Shown here one piece after another: positions 34,796-44,212 of a stretch of DNA of 64,000 bases. This DNA is from Actinernus sp. WN-2022 (Eukaryota > Cnidaria > Anthozoa > Actiniaria > Actinernidae): positions 11,364,778 through 11,428,777 of the forward strand of contig JAOWCC010001634.1 in the NCBI GenBank assembly GCA_030867875.1. Reading direction: 5' to 3'. A program made the translations under genes and the position numbers. Each line of letters opens with the position of its first letter. The first letter of the stretch is position 1. The notes below the pieces were generated by a model. That model worked only from the letters and a program-made list of their open reading frames with translations. It ran no database searches and was not told the DNA's origin.

Positions 34796-35600
34796 CGTAC
34801 AACTCCATTTCATCCCCAATCTGACGGTGCGACGGAGAGGGTGATCAAGACAGTAAATGGGATGTTATCGAAGTTTGTGAGTGATGATCAGAGGGACTGG
34901 GACAAGAAATTGGGAATTGTGGTCATGGTATACAACACAGCTGAGCATGACACTGGGTTTACCCCATATTTCTTAGAACATGGGCGTGAGATGCGATCCC
35001 AGTTGACATCATTGTTGGGCCTAGTCCAGCGACAGAACAATTGAGCCCCACTTCCTATGGACAGAAAGTCAAAAAGCAGTTACAGGATGCATTTAATGTT
35101 TCCAGTTGAGTCTTGGTAGGACTCATAAACGCCAGAAGTTTGGATATGATAGGTGGGCGAAGGAGCACAAGTATCATGTTGGGGATTTGGTCTACTGGTA
35201 CAACAAAAGATCAGGGAGGGGGCGTTGTATGAAATTAAAATCGCCTTTGGTGCGGAGCGTAGAAACTAATTAAGCAACTAGGAGAGGCAGTATACCGCAT
35301 CAAATATTGCGGTGAAGCTAAAAATTGGCCCTCAACGCCGGGTTGTTCACCATAACCAACTTAAACTGACCCAGCCATCTCACATGGAAGAAAATAATGT
35401 ACAGGCTGGGTCAGTGTATGCAGAACGGGAACGAGAAAAGGGTTATTACAACTACTCAATCCTGTTACGATGAGCAAACTGAAGCTAAATCTAGAACTGA
35501 TCATGACGTTGGCACTGAGAATGATGAGGCGAGAGTGGCTTTGTAGGAGAGGGCTACTCGCTACGGACGAAGAACCGTGCCCAACCCAGCCTTTAGGGAC
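34796..35600 (+). pseudogene. Gypsy integrase C-terminal part
   Basis: PFHPQSDGATERVIKTVNGM carries the catalytic Glu of the DDE integrase. WDKKLGIVVMVYNTAEHDTG and PYFLEHGREMRSQL follow. Further on, GPQRRVVHHNQLKL in another frame (about 35,320-35,370) is the usual C-terminal tail. The two catalytic Asp residues were lost at the LINE insertion (32,590-34,795). Not functional. Confidence 0.7.
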
Positions 35601-35646
35601 TTTACAACATTGCACGAGGACGTGCTAATGTGTATGGGGGGAAGAG

Positions 35647-36206
35647 TGTAGCGCCAGAAAAGGGACTTGAGATTAGGGACGTGATGTGGCATCCAGAGGG
35701 CCCAAGGGAAGCGTAGCGGCCATGTTGAAAAGTCAGTGAACTAAAGTTGAGAATATAAAGTTGAATTTGCGAATAGATCGCTAAAATTGTAGTTGTATAA
35801 TTTATACATATTACAATTTTAATGAATAGCAGAAAATGTGTTAAAATATAAGCTATGCTTGATTTCAGGATCATTATGAAAATCGTTAGGTGTATAATAT
35901 TTAAAGTTGACTTGGGAAGGTAAGGTATTGTCTACAGCAGTATTGGCAAAGTTACAAACATGTTAATTGATGAGATAATGTCAAAACGAGGGAATTCTTG
36001 TACTTTTTTAGAAGTCAGTTTTTTTTCGAGCAAAGACATGAGGTGTTAGAGTTGAATGACAGCTTATTAAGTTGTAAATATGTCAAAATATTGAACGGGA
36101 AAATATACTACGACAGCATGAACAGAGTTATGCATAGATCATTTGACACATTCCACAAGTGTCAAGTTGTCAATCATTGTGAGAACTAAGGGAGGGATCA
36201 TTACAA
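35647..36206 (+). repeat. Possible Gypsy 3' LTR
   Basis: Begins TGTAGCGCCAGAAAAGG directly after a purine tract (GTATGGGGGGAAGAG). That is the expected polypurine tract/LTR join just after the integrase end. The right limit is uncertain, and no second copy is in the window for comparison. Confidence 0.4.
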
Positions 36207-36253
36207 CACTACTTCACTGCATCTTGAGTAGTGAACATCCATGGTTCTCACGG

Positions 36254-36690
36254 GCCTTGAAAAATCCTTGAAATAATGCCGTCCTTGAAAAGTCCTTGAA
36301 ATAATTCCAAGTCCTTGAAAAGTCCTCGAAATAATGCCAAGTCATTGAAAAGTCCTTGAAATAATGCCAAGTCCTTGAAAAGTCCTCGAAATAATGCCAA
36401 GTCCTTGAAAATTCCTTGAAATAATGCCAAGTCCTTGAAAAATCCTCGAAATAATGCCAAGTCCTTGAAAAGTCCTCGAAATAATGCCAAGTCCTTGAAA
36501 AGACCTTGAAATAATGCCAAGTCCTTGAAAAGTCCTCGAAATAATGCCAAGTCCTTGAAAAGTCCTCGAAATAATGCCAAGTCCTTGAAAATCCTTGAAA
36601 TAATGCAGTCCTTGAAAAGTCCTTGAAATAATGCCAAGTCATTGAAAAGTCCTTGAAATAATGCCAAGTCCTTGAAAAGTCCTTGCATTT
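36254..36690. repeat. 30 bp minisatellite, about 14 copies
   Basis: The unit is close to AAGTCCTTGAAAAGTCCTCG followed by AAATAATGCC. Because 30 is a multiple of three, two long minus-strand frames (repeating FSRTWHYFKD and GLFKDLALFQ) stay open; they are artefacts. Related TCCTTGAAAAG words flank it to 36,930. Confidence 0.9.
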
Positions 36691-36925
36691 TGACAGATTA
36701 GGTTTTGTCCTTAAAGGACCTTGGATTTTTACCAAAACTCCTTGAATTTTGTTGAAACCTCCTCGGATGTTTGAGACGATAGTAAAACAGCCTCATGATC
36801 GTTGGAGCAGCATCCAATGATTCATCCTGCGAACAAATCGAAACAACGGGTCTAAATTACATTGACATTTGAGGTCATTAATTTGTGAAGCTGTGGAAAG
36901 TGTGGATTGTCCTTGAAAAGTCCTT

Positions 36926-37010
36926 GAAGAAAAAGTTCTGAAAAAGTTCTGAAAAAGTTCTGAAAACGTTCTGAAAAAGTTCTGAAAACGTTCTGAAAAA
37001 GTTCTGAACC
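36926..37010. repeat. 12 bp tandem repeat, about 7 copies
   Basis: AAAAAGTTCTGA alternating with AAAACGTTCTGA. Confidence 0.9.
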
Positions 37011-37079
37011 ATGATGAGTCCTCTCAGAAGTTTTGTTCTTACTGTGCAGCTACTCAAACTGGGTCCACCTGAAGAATGT

Positions 37080-37096
37080 GGGGGGGGGGGGGGGGG
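37080..37096 (+). repeat. Run of 17 G
   Basis: Uninterrupted G-run; possible G-quadruplex or assembly-sensitive site. The following 37,100-37,450 has five degenerate copies of TACCTTTTAGGGGTC and no gene. Confidence 0.85.
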
Positions 37097-37938
37097 AATC
37101 CCTTATTGGGTACATGGATGCCGTCGTACTTTTTAGGGGTCAAAATCAGGAGTTTGGTACCACTTAGGGTATTCACGATCAAACACAGACATTTCTATGT
37201 AAAGCAGTACCTTTTAGGGGTCGGGTGTCACCGAATGCTAGAGAATGACAGCGCTTTTGAAAACAACAAGGAAGAATGTGCTTGATGATACAACATCAAG
37301 TAATAGCAATAAAAGGCATCGAAAGTTTAAAATGTTGGCATGTTTTTATTGGTACCTTTTAGGAGTCAAAATAAGCTTGAGCCACGCCCATTTTAGTACC
37401 TCTTAGGGGTCCAATCGTCCGACGAGCATCCCTACCCCTTTTATATGGGAGTCCCCCTCCCGGGGTTTTCAACTTATTGAGGAACCACTTTATCGCAAGA
37501 AGATTCGTCAGAGTTTACAACAGAAAGAACGGTCTTATTCATGTATTTTAGAATCGAGCGAGCCAAACTGCACTGAATCACTCTTTGAAAATAAAATCGC
37601 AGATTTATATTTTACCGTCATACATTTATTGTAATATTATAGCCGCCATTTTGAAAGATTTTTGACGTTCATTGAGCATGCGCGACGCCATTTTGTCCCA
37701 TACTTCATTTTCACCCTTGCATGCAATACAAACAGTTTTGACTTCTTAGCCTTATACAGCTGTAAAAAGTTACATATTAAATTAATACTGTTGTATTGTA
37801 GTTATTTCAGTTAGTTTAAGCAACTTTGTTGTAAGTTGTTCTACCATAATTAATACTGTATTCTAGTCCTCAATGCACAAATAAATTTAAATGTTGTTGT
37901 TGTTGTCTTTACCCTAGATGGAAAGACACTTTTCTTTA

Positions 37939-37943
37939 CATTG
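37939..37943. repeat. Polinton target-site duplication, left (CATTG)
   Basis: CATTG lies directly outside the left terminal repeat and again at 53,552-53,556 directly outside the right one. Polintons usually make 6 bp duplications; here 5 bp match. Confidence 0.7.
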
Positions 37944-38397
37944 AGTAGTATAGTAAGTAGCGGTTCTGGTGCAGTTCCAACAAATACAACGAACCGATGC
38001 AACAAAAAAGCAACAAAGAGCAGCAAACGGCTGGGACACGTACAACAAATTTCAACGAACCGATACAACAAAAACAACATATGACACAAGAAAAGAACAA
38101 CATATAATAAGACCCTCATTTTTTCGTTGTATTTTTTACATTTCAACGTCCTATCAGAGAAACGTGTTTATAAGGTATTATTTACTACTATAGTTTATTT
38201 ATCGTATTTATACATTATATTAATAGACCGGTTTCTACCGCTTTTTTCCGGATTAAAGCAGTTTTGTTATACTATTTATCGTATTTTTACGATATCGGTT
38301 TCTACCGCTTTTTTCCGGATTGGAGCAGTTTTGTTGTACTATTTTTTTCGTTGTATTTTTTACATTTCAACACCCTATTAGAGGAGTGTGATTACTA
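37944..38397 (+). repeat. Polinton left terminal inverted repeat
   Basis: Matches 53,101-53,551 inverted. I noticed no difference over about the outer 400 bp; the inner 45 bp diverge. Two internal near-copies of CGGTTTCTACCGCTTTTTTC lie at about 38,228 and 38,294. A CCTATTAGAGGAGTG word occurs at its inner edge (about 38,374) and again at 38,471, just before the polymerase gene. Confidence 0.93.
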
Positions 38398-38512
38398 GGT
38401 ATTATAACATAATCGTTATTTACTACTCATACTTCTATACCATATTAGATCAAGGTATTACATTTCACAGCCCTATTAGAGGAGTGTGGCTACAAGTTTA
38501 TTATATCATACC

Positions 38513-41500
38513 ATGGCTGAACATATACTAACGTTCAGACGAACACCCATGACCATCAAGGGATATTTACGGGGATGGAAGATCGACATTCCGGATGACC
38601 ACCCCCTAGGAGCAGATCCAGCCGCCTTCCTAACCGGCGTACGAAAGCAGACTACTGAAAAGATAGAGGAAGAGCTCCAAGACCTCCATAGCCTTAAGGT
38701 TCAGCTAGCTTTGAACATCACGCTCCGGCTTGACAAACCTGAGGGTCCAGTATACGAGATAGTCACCTTTCGTAGTTTGCAAGCCGTTTTGACCAACGAT
38801 GCTGGAATCCGTGGAGTAATAGTAGAAGCACATGCTCAGATCTATAACTACATTGAGAAGTGGATCAGTCGAGGATCAAACTGGGTCGTAGATAAAGTCA
38901 ACATTCTATGGTTGAACATTGCCCGATACCAGCCACTACGTGGAAATTCACACTTACCACTACCCAAAGAAATTGCAAATAAGAAAGCTGTGATCAATGT
39001 AAAGAACTATGACAACCGTTGCTTTCGTTGGTCAATGCGCGCTTGGAAGTGTAAGATCAAACAAAATCCCGAAAGGACATCAAAGTATCAAGAGGATGAT
39101 GGGTTTAACTTCGATAAGGTAGATGACTCGTCAACACCAATCTCGCAAATTCCCCGCTTCGAGAAGCAGAACGAAATCTCCATCAATGTTTTTGGTTGGG
39201 ACAATAAGGAAAAGTGTCTGATCGTACACCACATCTCGAAGGAGACCTTCTTAGAGCGCGCTAACCTACTGCTAATAGAGTGCCCAAAGAGTGGTCGGCA
39301 ACACTACTGTTGGATCAAGGATTTCAACAAACTTCTATTCGATCAAACGAAGTACGAACATAGGAAACACTTCTGTGAGCGTTGCTTACATGGATACACC
39401 ACTGAAGCTCTCCTCGAAAAGCACATTCCAGAGTGCAATAGTGTTGATGACAGAGCCATTCGAATTGAAATGCCTACCGAGGAAAACAACAAACTATCAT
39501 TTCAGAACGTACACAAGCAGCTCAAAGTTCCCTACGTCATCTATGCAGACCTTGAGGCTTTGACCACCAAGATCGAAGGATGTGCCCAAGACCCAACGAA
39601 AAGTAATACGTTGAAAACAGAAGAACATATCCCTTGCGGATTTTCCTACATCGTCGTACGTTCCGATGGCTATAGCGAACCACCAGTGTTATATCGAGGT
39701 ATAGATACGATCGAACGATTTCTATTATGTTTACAAGATGAAGAAAGAAAGATCAAAGCCATAGTAGCCAAACCATTACGTATGTCGTGGAAGGATAAGA
39801 GGTCTTTCGATCAAGCAACGATTTGTCATATTTGTGAGAAGCCTTTATTGGACAACGATAGAGTACGCGACCACTGTCATATCTCAGGTGAGTTCCGAGG
39901 CGCAGCACATAAGGTATGTAATCTCAAATTACGTATCTCACCTATCATCCCAGTTGTATTCCACAATCTACGTGGATACGATTCTCACCTACTGATGCAA
40001 TCTATTTCCAAGACAGAGGGCGATATCTCTTGCATTCCAAATAATATGGAGAAATACATTTCATTCTCACTTGGCAACCTACGGTTCATCGATAGCATAC
40101 AATTTCTACCATCCTCTCTTGACAAGTTGGTAGCAAGTTCTACCCCAGACACCTTTCAACAAACTTCGAAGCATACACCAGACCCAGAGAAAAACAAGTT
40201 GCTACTACGCAAAGGCGTTTATCCATATGAGTACATGGACTCTTGGGATAGATTCACTGAGACTTCTCTTCCACCGAAAGAATCATTCTATAGCAAGCTA
40301 AGCCTAGAGGATATATCCGATGAAGATTATGAACATGCATTAGAAGTTTGGAACGTATTTGATTGTAAGACATTAGGTGACTACCACGATCTTTACCTCC
40401 AAACTGACGTACTTCTTCTAGCAGATGTATTTGAGACCTTTCGTGCAACATGTATGCAAAACTACGGATTAGATCCAGCTCACTACTATACGAGTCCTGG
40501 TCTATCGTGGGATGCGTTGTTAAAGAAGACCGGAGCGGAGCTTGAACTATTAACCGACTACGACATGCATCTATTCATTGAGAAAGGTTTACGTGGCGGT
40601 ATATCCATGGTGTCTCAACGCAAGGCCAAGGCAAACAATCCAAACGTGCCCGATTTCGACCCCGATAAGCCAAATAGCTATATACTCTATCTTGATGCCA
40701 ACAACCTATATGGATGGGCGATGAGTCAGCCACAACCAACGGGGGGCTTTGAATGGTGTACACCAACGGAAGAGCAAATCACCATTCTTGCAACCGATTC
40801 CGATGTAGGTTACATCCTCGAAGTTGACCTTGAATACCCTCGAGAACTTCACGATATGCATAACAGCTATCCGTTAGCTCCTGAAAGAATGCAAGTGAAT
40901 AAAGCTTGGTTCTCAAAGTATCAGACAAATCTATTCGAGGAGCTATACGAAGGAAATGGATCCTTGAAAGTGGAAAAGCTTGTACCTAACTTGTATAACA
41001 AAGAACGATACGTGCTCCACTACCGCAATCTACAACTATATCTATCTCTTGGCATACGTTTGAAAAAGATCAATAGAGTACTACGATTCGATCAATCACC
41101 ATGGATGGAGCCATACATACGAATGAATACAGAATTACGAAAACAAGCGAAGAGCCCATTCGAGCAGGAACTCTACAAATTAATGAACAATAGTGTATTT
41201 GGTAAGACAATGGAGAATCTACGAAAGCGTGTAGATATCAAACTAATTCGCTCCTCAGAAGGAATCAGACTACAACGTCTCTTGAATAAACCTAGTTATG
41301 CTCGCTCTACGATCTTTGACAATGATCTAGCCGCCGTACATAATTACAAAAGCAAGTTACTACTGAACCGTCCAGTATATGTTGGAATGTCGATTCTAGA
41401 TCTCTCAAAACATTTAATGTATGACTTCTACTACAACGAGCTCAATCGGCAGTATGGACAACGTTGTAATCTACTATATACAGATACCGATAGCCTATTG

Positions 41501-42091
41501 CTACACATCGAAACTGAGGATATCTATGCAGACATGAAAGCCAATAAACGTTTCTACGATACGAGCAACTACAGTAAAGACCATCCATCATACGACGTAT
41601 CCAACAAGAAAGTACTTGGTAAAATGAAAGACGAATGTGGAGGTATTCCCATTGTTGAATACGTTGGACTACGATCAAAGCTCTACTCGATCTTGAAAGT
41701 AGATGGTGGGGAGATTCGGAAAGCTAAAGGTACGAAGAAGGCAGTTGTGAAACATCGTATTCGACATGAACAATACAAGGAGTGCTTACTAGACAAGAAA
41801 GTGTTCCGCCATGGTATGGATATGCTTCGAAGTGAAGGTCATAGAATGTATGGCATACATATGAATAAAGTATCTCTATCACCATTCGATAGTAAGAGAT
41901 GTATTTTAGCAAACGGAATAGATACGATAGCCTACGGTCATGGAGACTTTTTTCCAGATAATGAAGAAGTAGCCGATTTTATTAGCAATATAATATCGAA
42001 CGCAATCGATACACTATCCTACAATCGTAAAAACGTCATTACAGAGGATGAAGATATGGACGACTTTATTCGTGACTTGCTTCTATCTTAG
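38513..42091 (+). CDS. polB: Polinton protein-primed family B DNA polymerase
   Basis: Replicates the element using a protein primer. 1192 residues from ATG 38,513; a GTG nine codons earlier is less likely. Visible in order: C2H2-like finger near residue 285 (HFCERCLHGYTTEALLEKH), exonuclease I YADLEAL (about 344), an HNH/endonuclease VII-like zinc insert (CHICEKP...DHCHISGEFRGAAH, about 438-470), Exo II FHNLRGYDSHLL (about 482), Exo III YHDLYLQTDVLL (about 625), polymerase A LYLDANNLYGWAM (about 725), B KLMNNSVFGKTMEN (about 888) and C YTDTDSLLL (about 988). All catalytic Asp residues are present and the frame is full length. It ends inside the convergent integrase gene (9 bp overlap). Confidence 0.95.
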   Translation: MAEHILTFRRTPMTIKGYLRGWKIDIPDDHPLGADPAAFLTGVRKQTTEKIEEELQDLHSLKVQLALNITLRLDKPEGPVYEIVTFRSLQAVLTNDAGIRGVIVEAHAQIYNYIEKWISRGSNWVVDKVNILWLNIARYQPLRGNSHLPLPKEIANKKAVINVKNYDNRCFRWSMRAWKCKIKQNPERTSKYQEDDGFNFDKVDDSSTPISQIPRFEKQNEISINVFGWDNKEKCLIVHHISKETFLERANLLLIECPKSGRQHYCWIKDFNKLLFDQTKYEHRKHFCERCLHGYTTEALLEKHIPECNSVDDRAIRIEMPTEENNKLSFQNVHKQLKVPYVIYADLEALTTKIEGCAQDPTKSNTLKTEEHIPCGFSYIVVRSDGYSEPPVLYRGIDTIERFLLCLQDEERKIKAIVAKPLRMSWKDKRSFDQATICHICEKPLLDNDRVRDHCHISGEFRGAAHKVCNLKLRISPIIPVVFHNLRGYDSHLLMQSISKTEGDISCIPNNMEKYISFSLGNLRFIDSIQFLPSSLDKLVASSTPDTFQQTSKHTPDPEKNKLLLRKGVYPYEYMDSWDRFTETSLPPKESFYSKLSLEDISDEDYEHALEVWNVFDCKTLGDYHDLYLQTDVLLLADVFETFRATCMQNYGLDPAHYYTSPGLSWDALLKKTGAELELLTDYDMHLFIEKGLRGGISMVSQRKAKANNPNVPDFDPDKPNSYILYLDANNLYGWAMSQPQPTGGFEWCTPTEEQITILATDSDVGYILEVDLEYPRELHDMHNSYPLAPERMQVNKAWFSKYQTNLFEELYEGNGSLKVEKLVPNLYNKERYVLHYRNLQLYLSLGIRLKKINRVLRFDQSPWMEPYIRMNTELRKQAKSPFEQELYKLMNNSVFGKTMENLRKRVDIKLIRSSEGIRLQRLLNKPSYARSTIFDNDLAAVHNYKSKLLLNRPVYVGMSILDLSKHLMYDFYYNELNRQYGQRCNLLYTDTDSLLLHIETEDIYADMKANKRFYDTSNYSKDHPSYDVSNKKVLGKMKDECGGIPIVEYVGLRSKLYSILKVDGGEIRKAKGTKKAVVKHRIRHEQYKECLLDKKVFRHGMDMLRSEGHRMYGIHMNKVSLSPFDSKRCILANGIDTIAYGHGDFFPDNEEVADFISNIISNAIDTLSYNRKNVITEDEDMDDFIRDLLLS

Positions 42092-43036
42092 AATACCTTT
42101 TGGTGGTAGTTCTGTATCTGGTGGTATCACTTGTATCTCTTCACGAACGAACCCTCGCTTTGGTGCATCTTTTCCTAAATAGTATAGAACAGGTTGATTC
42201 GATGATACCACACTTCGAGAAATATAATATGTCTGTAAACTCCATACAGGATCAGTCGCTCGTTTAGTTCCACCTTCCAATTCTCCTGGTGCATAGAGAT
42301 ATCGAACTAGAACGTCGAATGGTAGGCGCTCTTCTCTCAATCCAACGGTGCGCGAATACGTAGGAGTCTTCAGATCTACTTGTTGCGTCACTACGGAATT
42401 CGAAGGCTCTTTTCCTGTCAGTCGAGTCACCTCGCTGTTCATGGCTTTGATAACCATTGGTAAACGAACTACCCATTCTCTACTACGCTCATCTGATCCT
42501 TCCGAAGTAAGTACCATCTCTTGTGCATACTGATACCCAAACAATCTCTCGGCTAGAGTTCTATTTGCTCGTTCGACAAAACTTTGTGCCCTATGATTAC
42601 CGGCCTCGCCTCGTTGAACTTTCGTACCATGTAGTTTTAAGGTTTCAGACATATGCCCCATGAATTCTCTACCAGGATCGACCTGCAATAACTTTGGCCA
42701 TTCTAGTGGACTCCGTTTGTAGATTCGCTCAAAGGCTGCAGCCACCTCACCGCTATCTTTCGAGGACAAAGGCTCGGCCTCTTTATATCTAGAAGCCACA
42801 TCGATTACCACTAAAGCATACTTATATAGCTTTCGTCCACGGCCAGGTCGATCGTGAGGTAAGAAGATCAAATCAGCTTGATGGACCTCGTTAGGTTTCG
42901 ATACGGTCCAATGAGGTCTTGGGATATGTCGTGGCGGTGGTAAGTATATTTGCCATAGTGCTTGTTTCTCCAACCAACTCTTAGCTGCATCTTTTGGTAC
43001 CTTAGCAGCATCGGCGAGCTTACCAATTGCGGTCAC
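42083..43036 (-). CDS. Polinton DDE integrase
   Basis: Retrovirus-type integrase that inserts the linear element. In the frame from GTG 43,036: a helical N-terminal segment (AAKSWLEKQALWQIYLPPPR), catalytic D55 (HQADLIFL), D120 (LLQVDPGREFMG) and E155 (SFVERANRTLAE), then a C-terminal beta domain with RGFVREEIQVIP. The conserved N-terminus reads on upstream of the GTG (YYGPRGYWKG, to about 43,078) without an ATG before an in-frame stop, so initiation is non-ATG or the start is mutated. An ATA codon occupies the likely start position. A CTATAA promoter-like word overlaps the stop of the preceding gene at 43,081. Confidence 0.9.
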   Translation of the reverse strand: MTAIGKLADAAKVPKDAAKSWLEKQALWQIYLPPPRHIPRPHWTVSKPNEVHQADLIFLPHDRPGRGRKLYKYALVVIDVASRYKEAEPLSSKDSGEVAAAFERIYKRSPLEWPKLLQVDPGREFMGHMSETLKLHGTKVQRGEAGNHRAQSFVERANRTLAERLFGYQYAQEMVLTSEGSDERSREWVVRLPMVIKAMNSEVTRLTGKEPSNSVVTQQVDLKTPTYSRTVGLREERLPFDVLVRYLYAPGELEGGTKRATDPVWSLQTYYISRSVVSSNQPVLYYLGKDAPKRGFVREEIQVIPPDTELPPKGILR

Positions 43037-43080
43037 CCCTTTCCAATAACCTCTTGGACCGTAATATGTCGCACCCAGAT

Positions 43081-43776
43081 CTATAACCTTTTTTTAAAAA
43101 ACCCCAACCCCAACTTCTGTTTGGATTGAATCGTGTTTCGGGCAAGGGCATGTCCCCATTGTCGCTCTTTCCAAGGGATGGCATCTAAGGCCTTGACCAT
43201 TTTGCGATCGGCCGCGTGTTTGCAAGCGAGCTTGTTGGCGCCGTTATCACAAACACTGTAATCAACATCGTGTTGCATAGCGACCGCATCAGTCTTACCC
43301 GTAGGTGGTTGAAAAACCTCGAAGATGGTACCGTCGGGCGCCCACCGAACTTGCTTCTCCAGAGGATTGCCAGGCCCGGTGTAGTTGTGCCCCGGGAGCA
43401 CGAATCCCTTCTTTGGCGCTATTTTAAGAATCTGTTTGTGGATGTCGACCCCGCTGCCCAGCTTGTCCAAGGTCTGGGAGACGCCCTGATCAATCAACTG
43501 GCCTGCCATTCCTTTGATGTACTTTGAAGCCATATTCTTTGCCGCGTCACTCCTGATCCCCGCTTTCCCCATTTGCCAGAGAGCTTTCGTACCAGCCTCG
43601 AAAAGTTCCGCTCCAAGGTCGCCACCGGCTTTCGTGGAGACAAACCTAGACTTCGCCGCTCCACAGCTTGCACAAACAGATTGCATTCTTGTCCGACCAG
43701 TTTTAGTGGTCACCAAGGTCTCGGACCCCGGAACGGATCGAGTTCGTTTCCTTTCCTTCACACAGTACGAAGCCAT
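43081..43776 (-). CDS. Virion-type protein with zinc-ribbon-like N-terminus and parvovirus-type phospholipase A2 motif
   Basis: 231 residues from ATG. The N-terminus (YCVKERKRT ... TTKTGRTRMQSVCASCGAAK) resembles a small viral zinc-ribbon family (DUF5679-like, from memory), with one Cys pair degenerate. The C-terminal half carries the secreted/parvoviral PLA2 signature: Ca-loop GHNYTGPGN (129-137), catalytic HDVDY (169-173) and a KHAADRKM helix (186-193). Parvoviruses use such a domain to leave endosomes, so a role in membrane passage of a particle is inferred. PLA2 genes have been described in some Polinton-like (adintovirus) genomes. Catalytic His-Asp are intact. TATATTATATAGG-type DNA lies 1 bp before the ATG. 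Confidence 0.8.
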   Translation of the reverse strand: MASYCVKERKRTRSVPGSETLVTTKTGRTRMQSVCASCGAAKSRFVSTKAGGDLGAELFEAGTKALWQMGKAGIRSDAAKNMASKYIKGMAGQLIDQGVSQTLDKLGSGVDIHKQILKIAPKKGFVLPGHNYTGPGNPLEKQVRWAPDGTIFEVFQPPTGKTDAVAMQHDVDYSVCDNGANKLACKHAADRKMVKALDAIPWKERQWGHALARNTIQSKQKLGLGFFKKRL

Positions 43777-43811
43777 CCTATATTATATATGAAAAAAAAA
43801 AAAAAGTTTTT

Positions 43812-44156
43812 TTAAAATCCAAAGTAGTTTTTGATGAAGGCATGGTTGTCTTTGTGAATCACCTCAAGCAGGTGCGTACCTTTCTGCCGCTCTATGAGAT
43901 AGTACAAACACCACCACCCACACAACACGGAAGAGCGCTCTTGGAGCTCGTCGCCACTATAGAGCACTGAAGGCCCAAGGTACTCACTTACCTCCTCTGG
44001 CATGTCGAGCCCAAACGAGTCGAAATACTCGGCGGGGCTTCCTTTAACGATACGATAACATACCCAGTGTGTCCCAGGACCACTTGCCGCATCAAGATTC
44101 ACGATCCCACATTCTCGCGCATGTCTTTTGTCGGGTAAGCTATCCCTGCTGAACAC
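43812..44156 (-). CDS. Adenain-like cysteine protease
   Basis: Processes capsid proteins in adenoviruses and Polintons. From the GTG at 44,156: catalytic H30 (GTHWVCYR), D46 (EYFDSFG), oxyanion Q72 and C79 (VLCGWWC); the Q-x(6)-C spacing fits adenain. The family-like sequence continues upstream in frame (LDLYRLVDAYKIKNFRGVF, to about 44,204) with no ATG, and a CTATATA word (44,194-44,200 on the plus strand) sits inside that stretch. The start codon is therefore lost, non-ATG, or supplied another way. Otherwise intact and of the expected short length. It sits between the PLA2 gene and a putative minor virion protein gene. Confidence 0.85.
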   Translation of the reverse strand: MFSRDSLPDKRHARECGIVNLDAASGPGTHWVCYRIVKGSPAEYFDSFGLDMPEEVSEYLGPSVLYSGDELQERSSVLCGWWCLYYLIERQKGTHLLEVIHKDNHAFIKNYFGF

Positions 44157-44212
44157 GCCCCGAAAGTTTTTAATTTTGTACGCGTCTACGAGCCTATATA
44201 AATCAAGATTGG

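Larger units (their letters stand above)
30179..36206 (+). mobile_element. 5'-truncated, broken Ty3/Gypsy retrotransposon with nested insertions
   Basis: Plus-strand order RT, RNase H, integrase is the Gypsy order. No gag, primer-binding site or 5' LTR is present; the left end is cut at the LINE junction. Two insertions interrupt it (30,815-31,230 and about 32,590-34,795). A purine tract and a possible 3' LTR lie at the right. Multiple stops. Confidence 0.75.

Noticed and set aside
36214..36735. Two long minus-strand proteins with FSRTWHYF or LFKDLALFQ repeats
   Set aside because: They are frames through a 30 bp minisatellite; no stop can occur if none lies in the unit.
36254..37010. CRISPR array
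   Set aside because: Head-to-tail minisatellites without unique spacers, in an animal genome.
37969..38193. 74-residue protein encoded in each Polinton terminal repeat
   Set aside because: Identical frames simply reflect identical terminal repeats; composition is low-complexity and there is no promoter-like motif.
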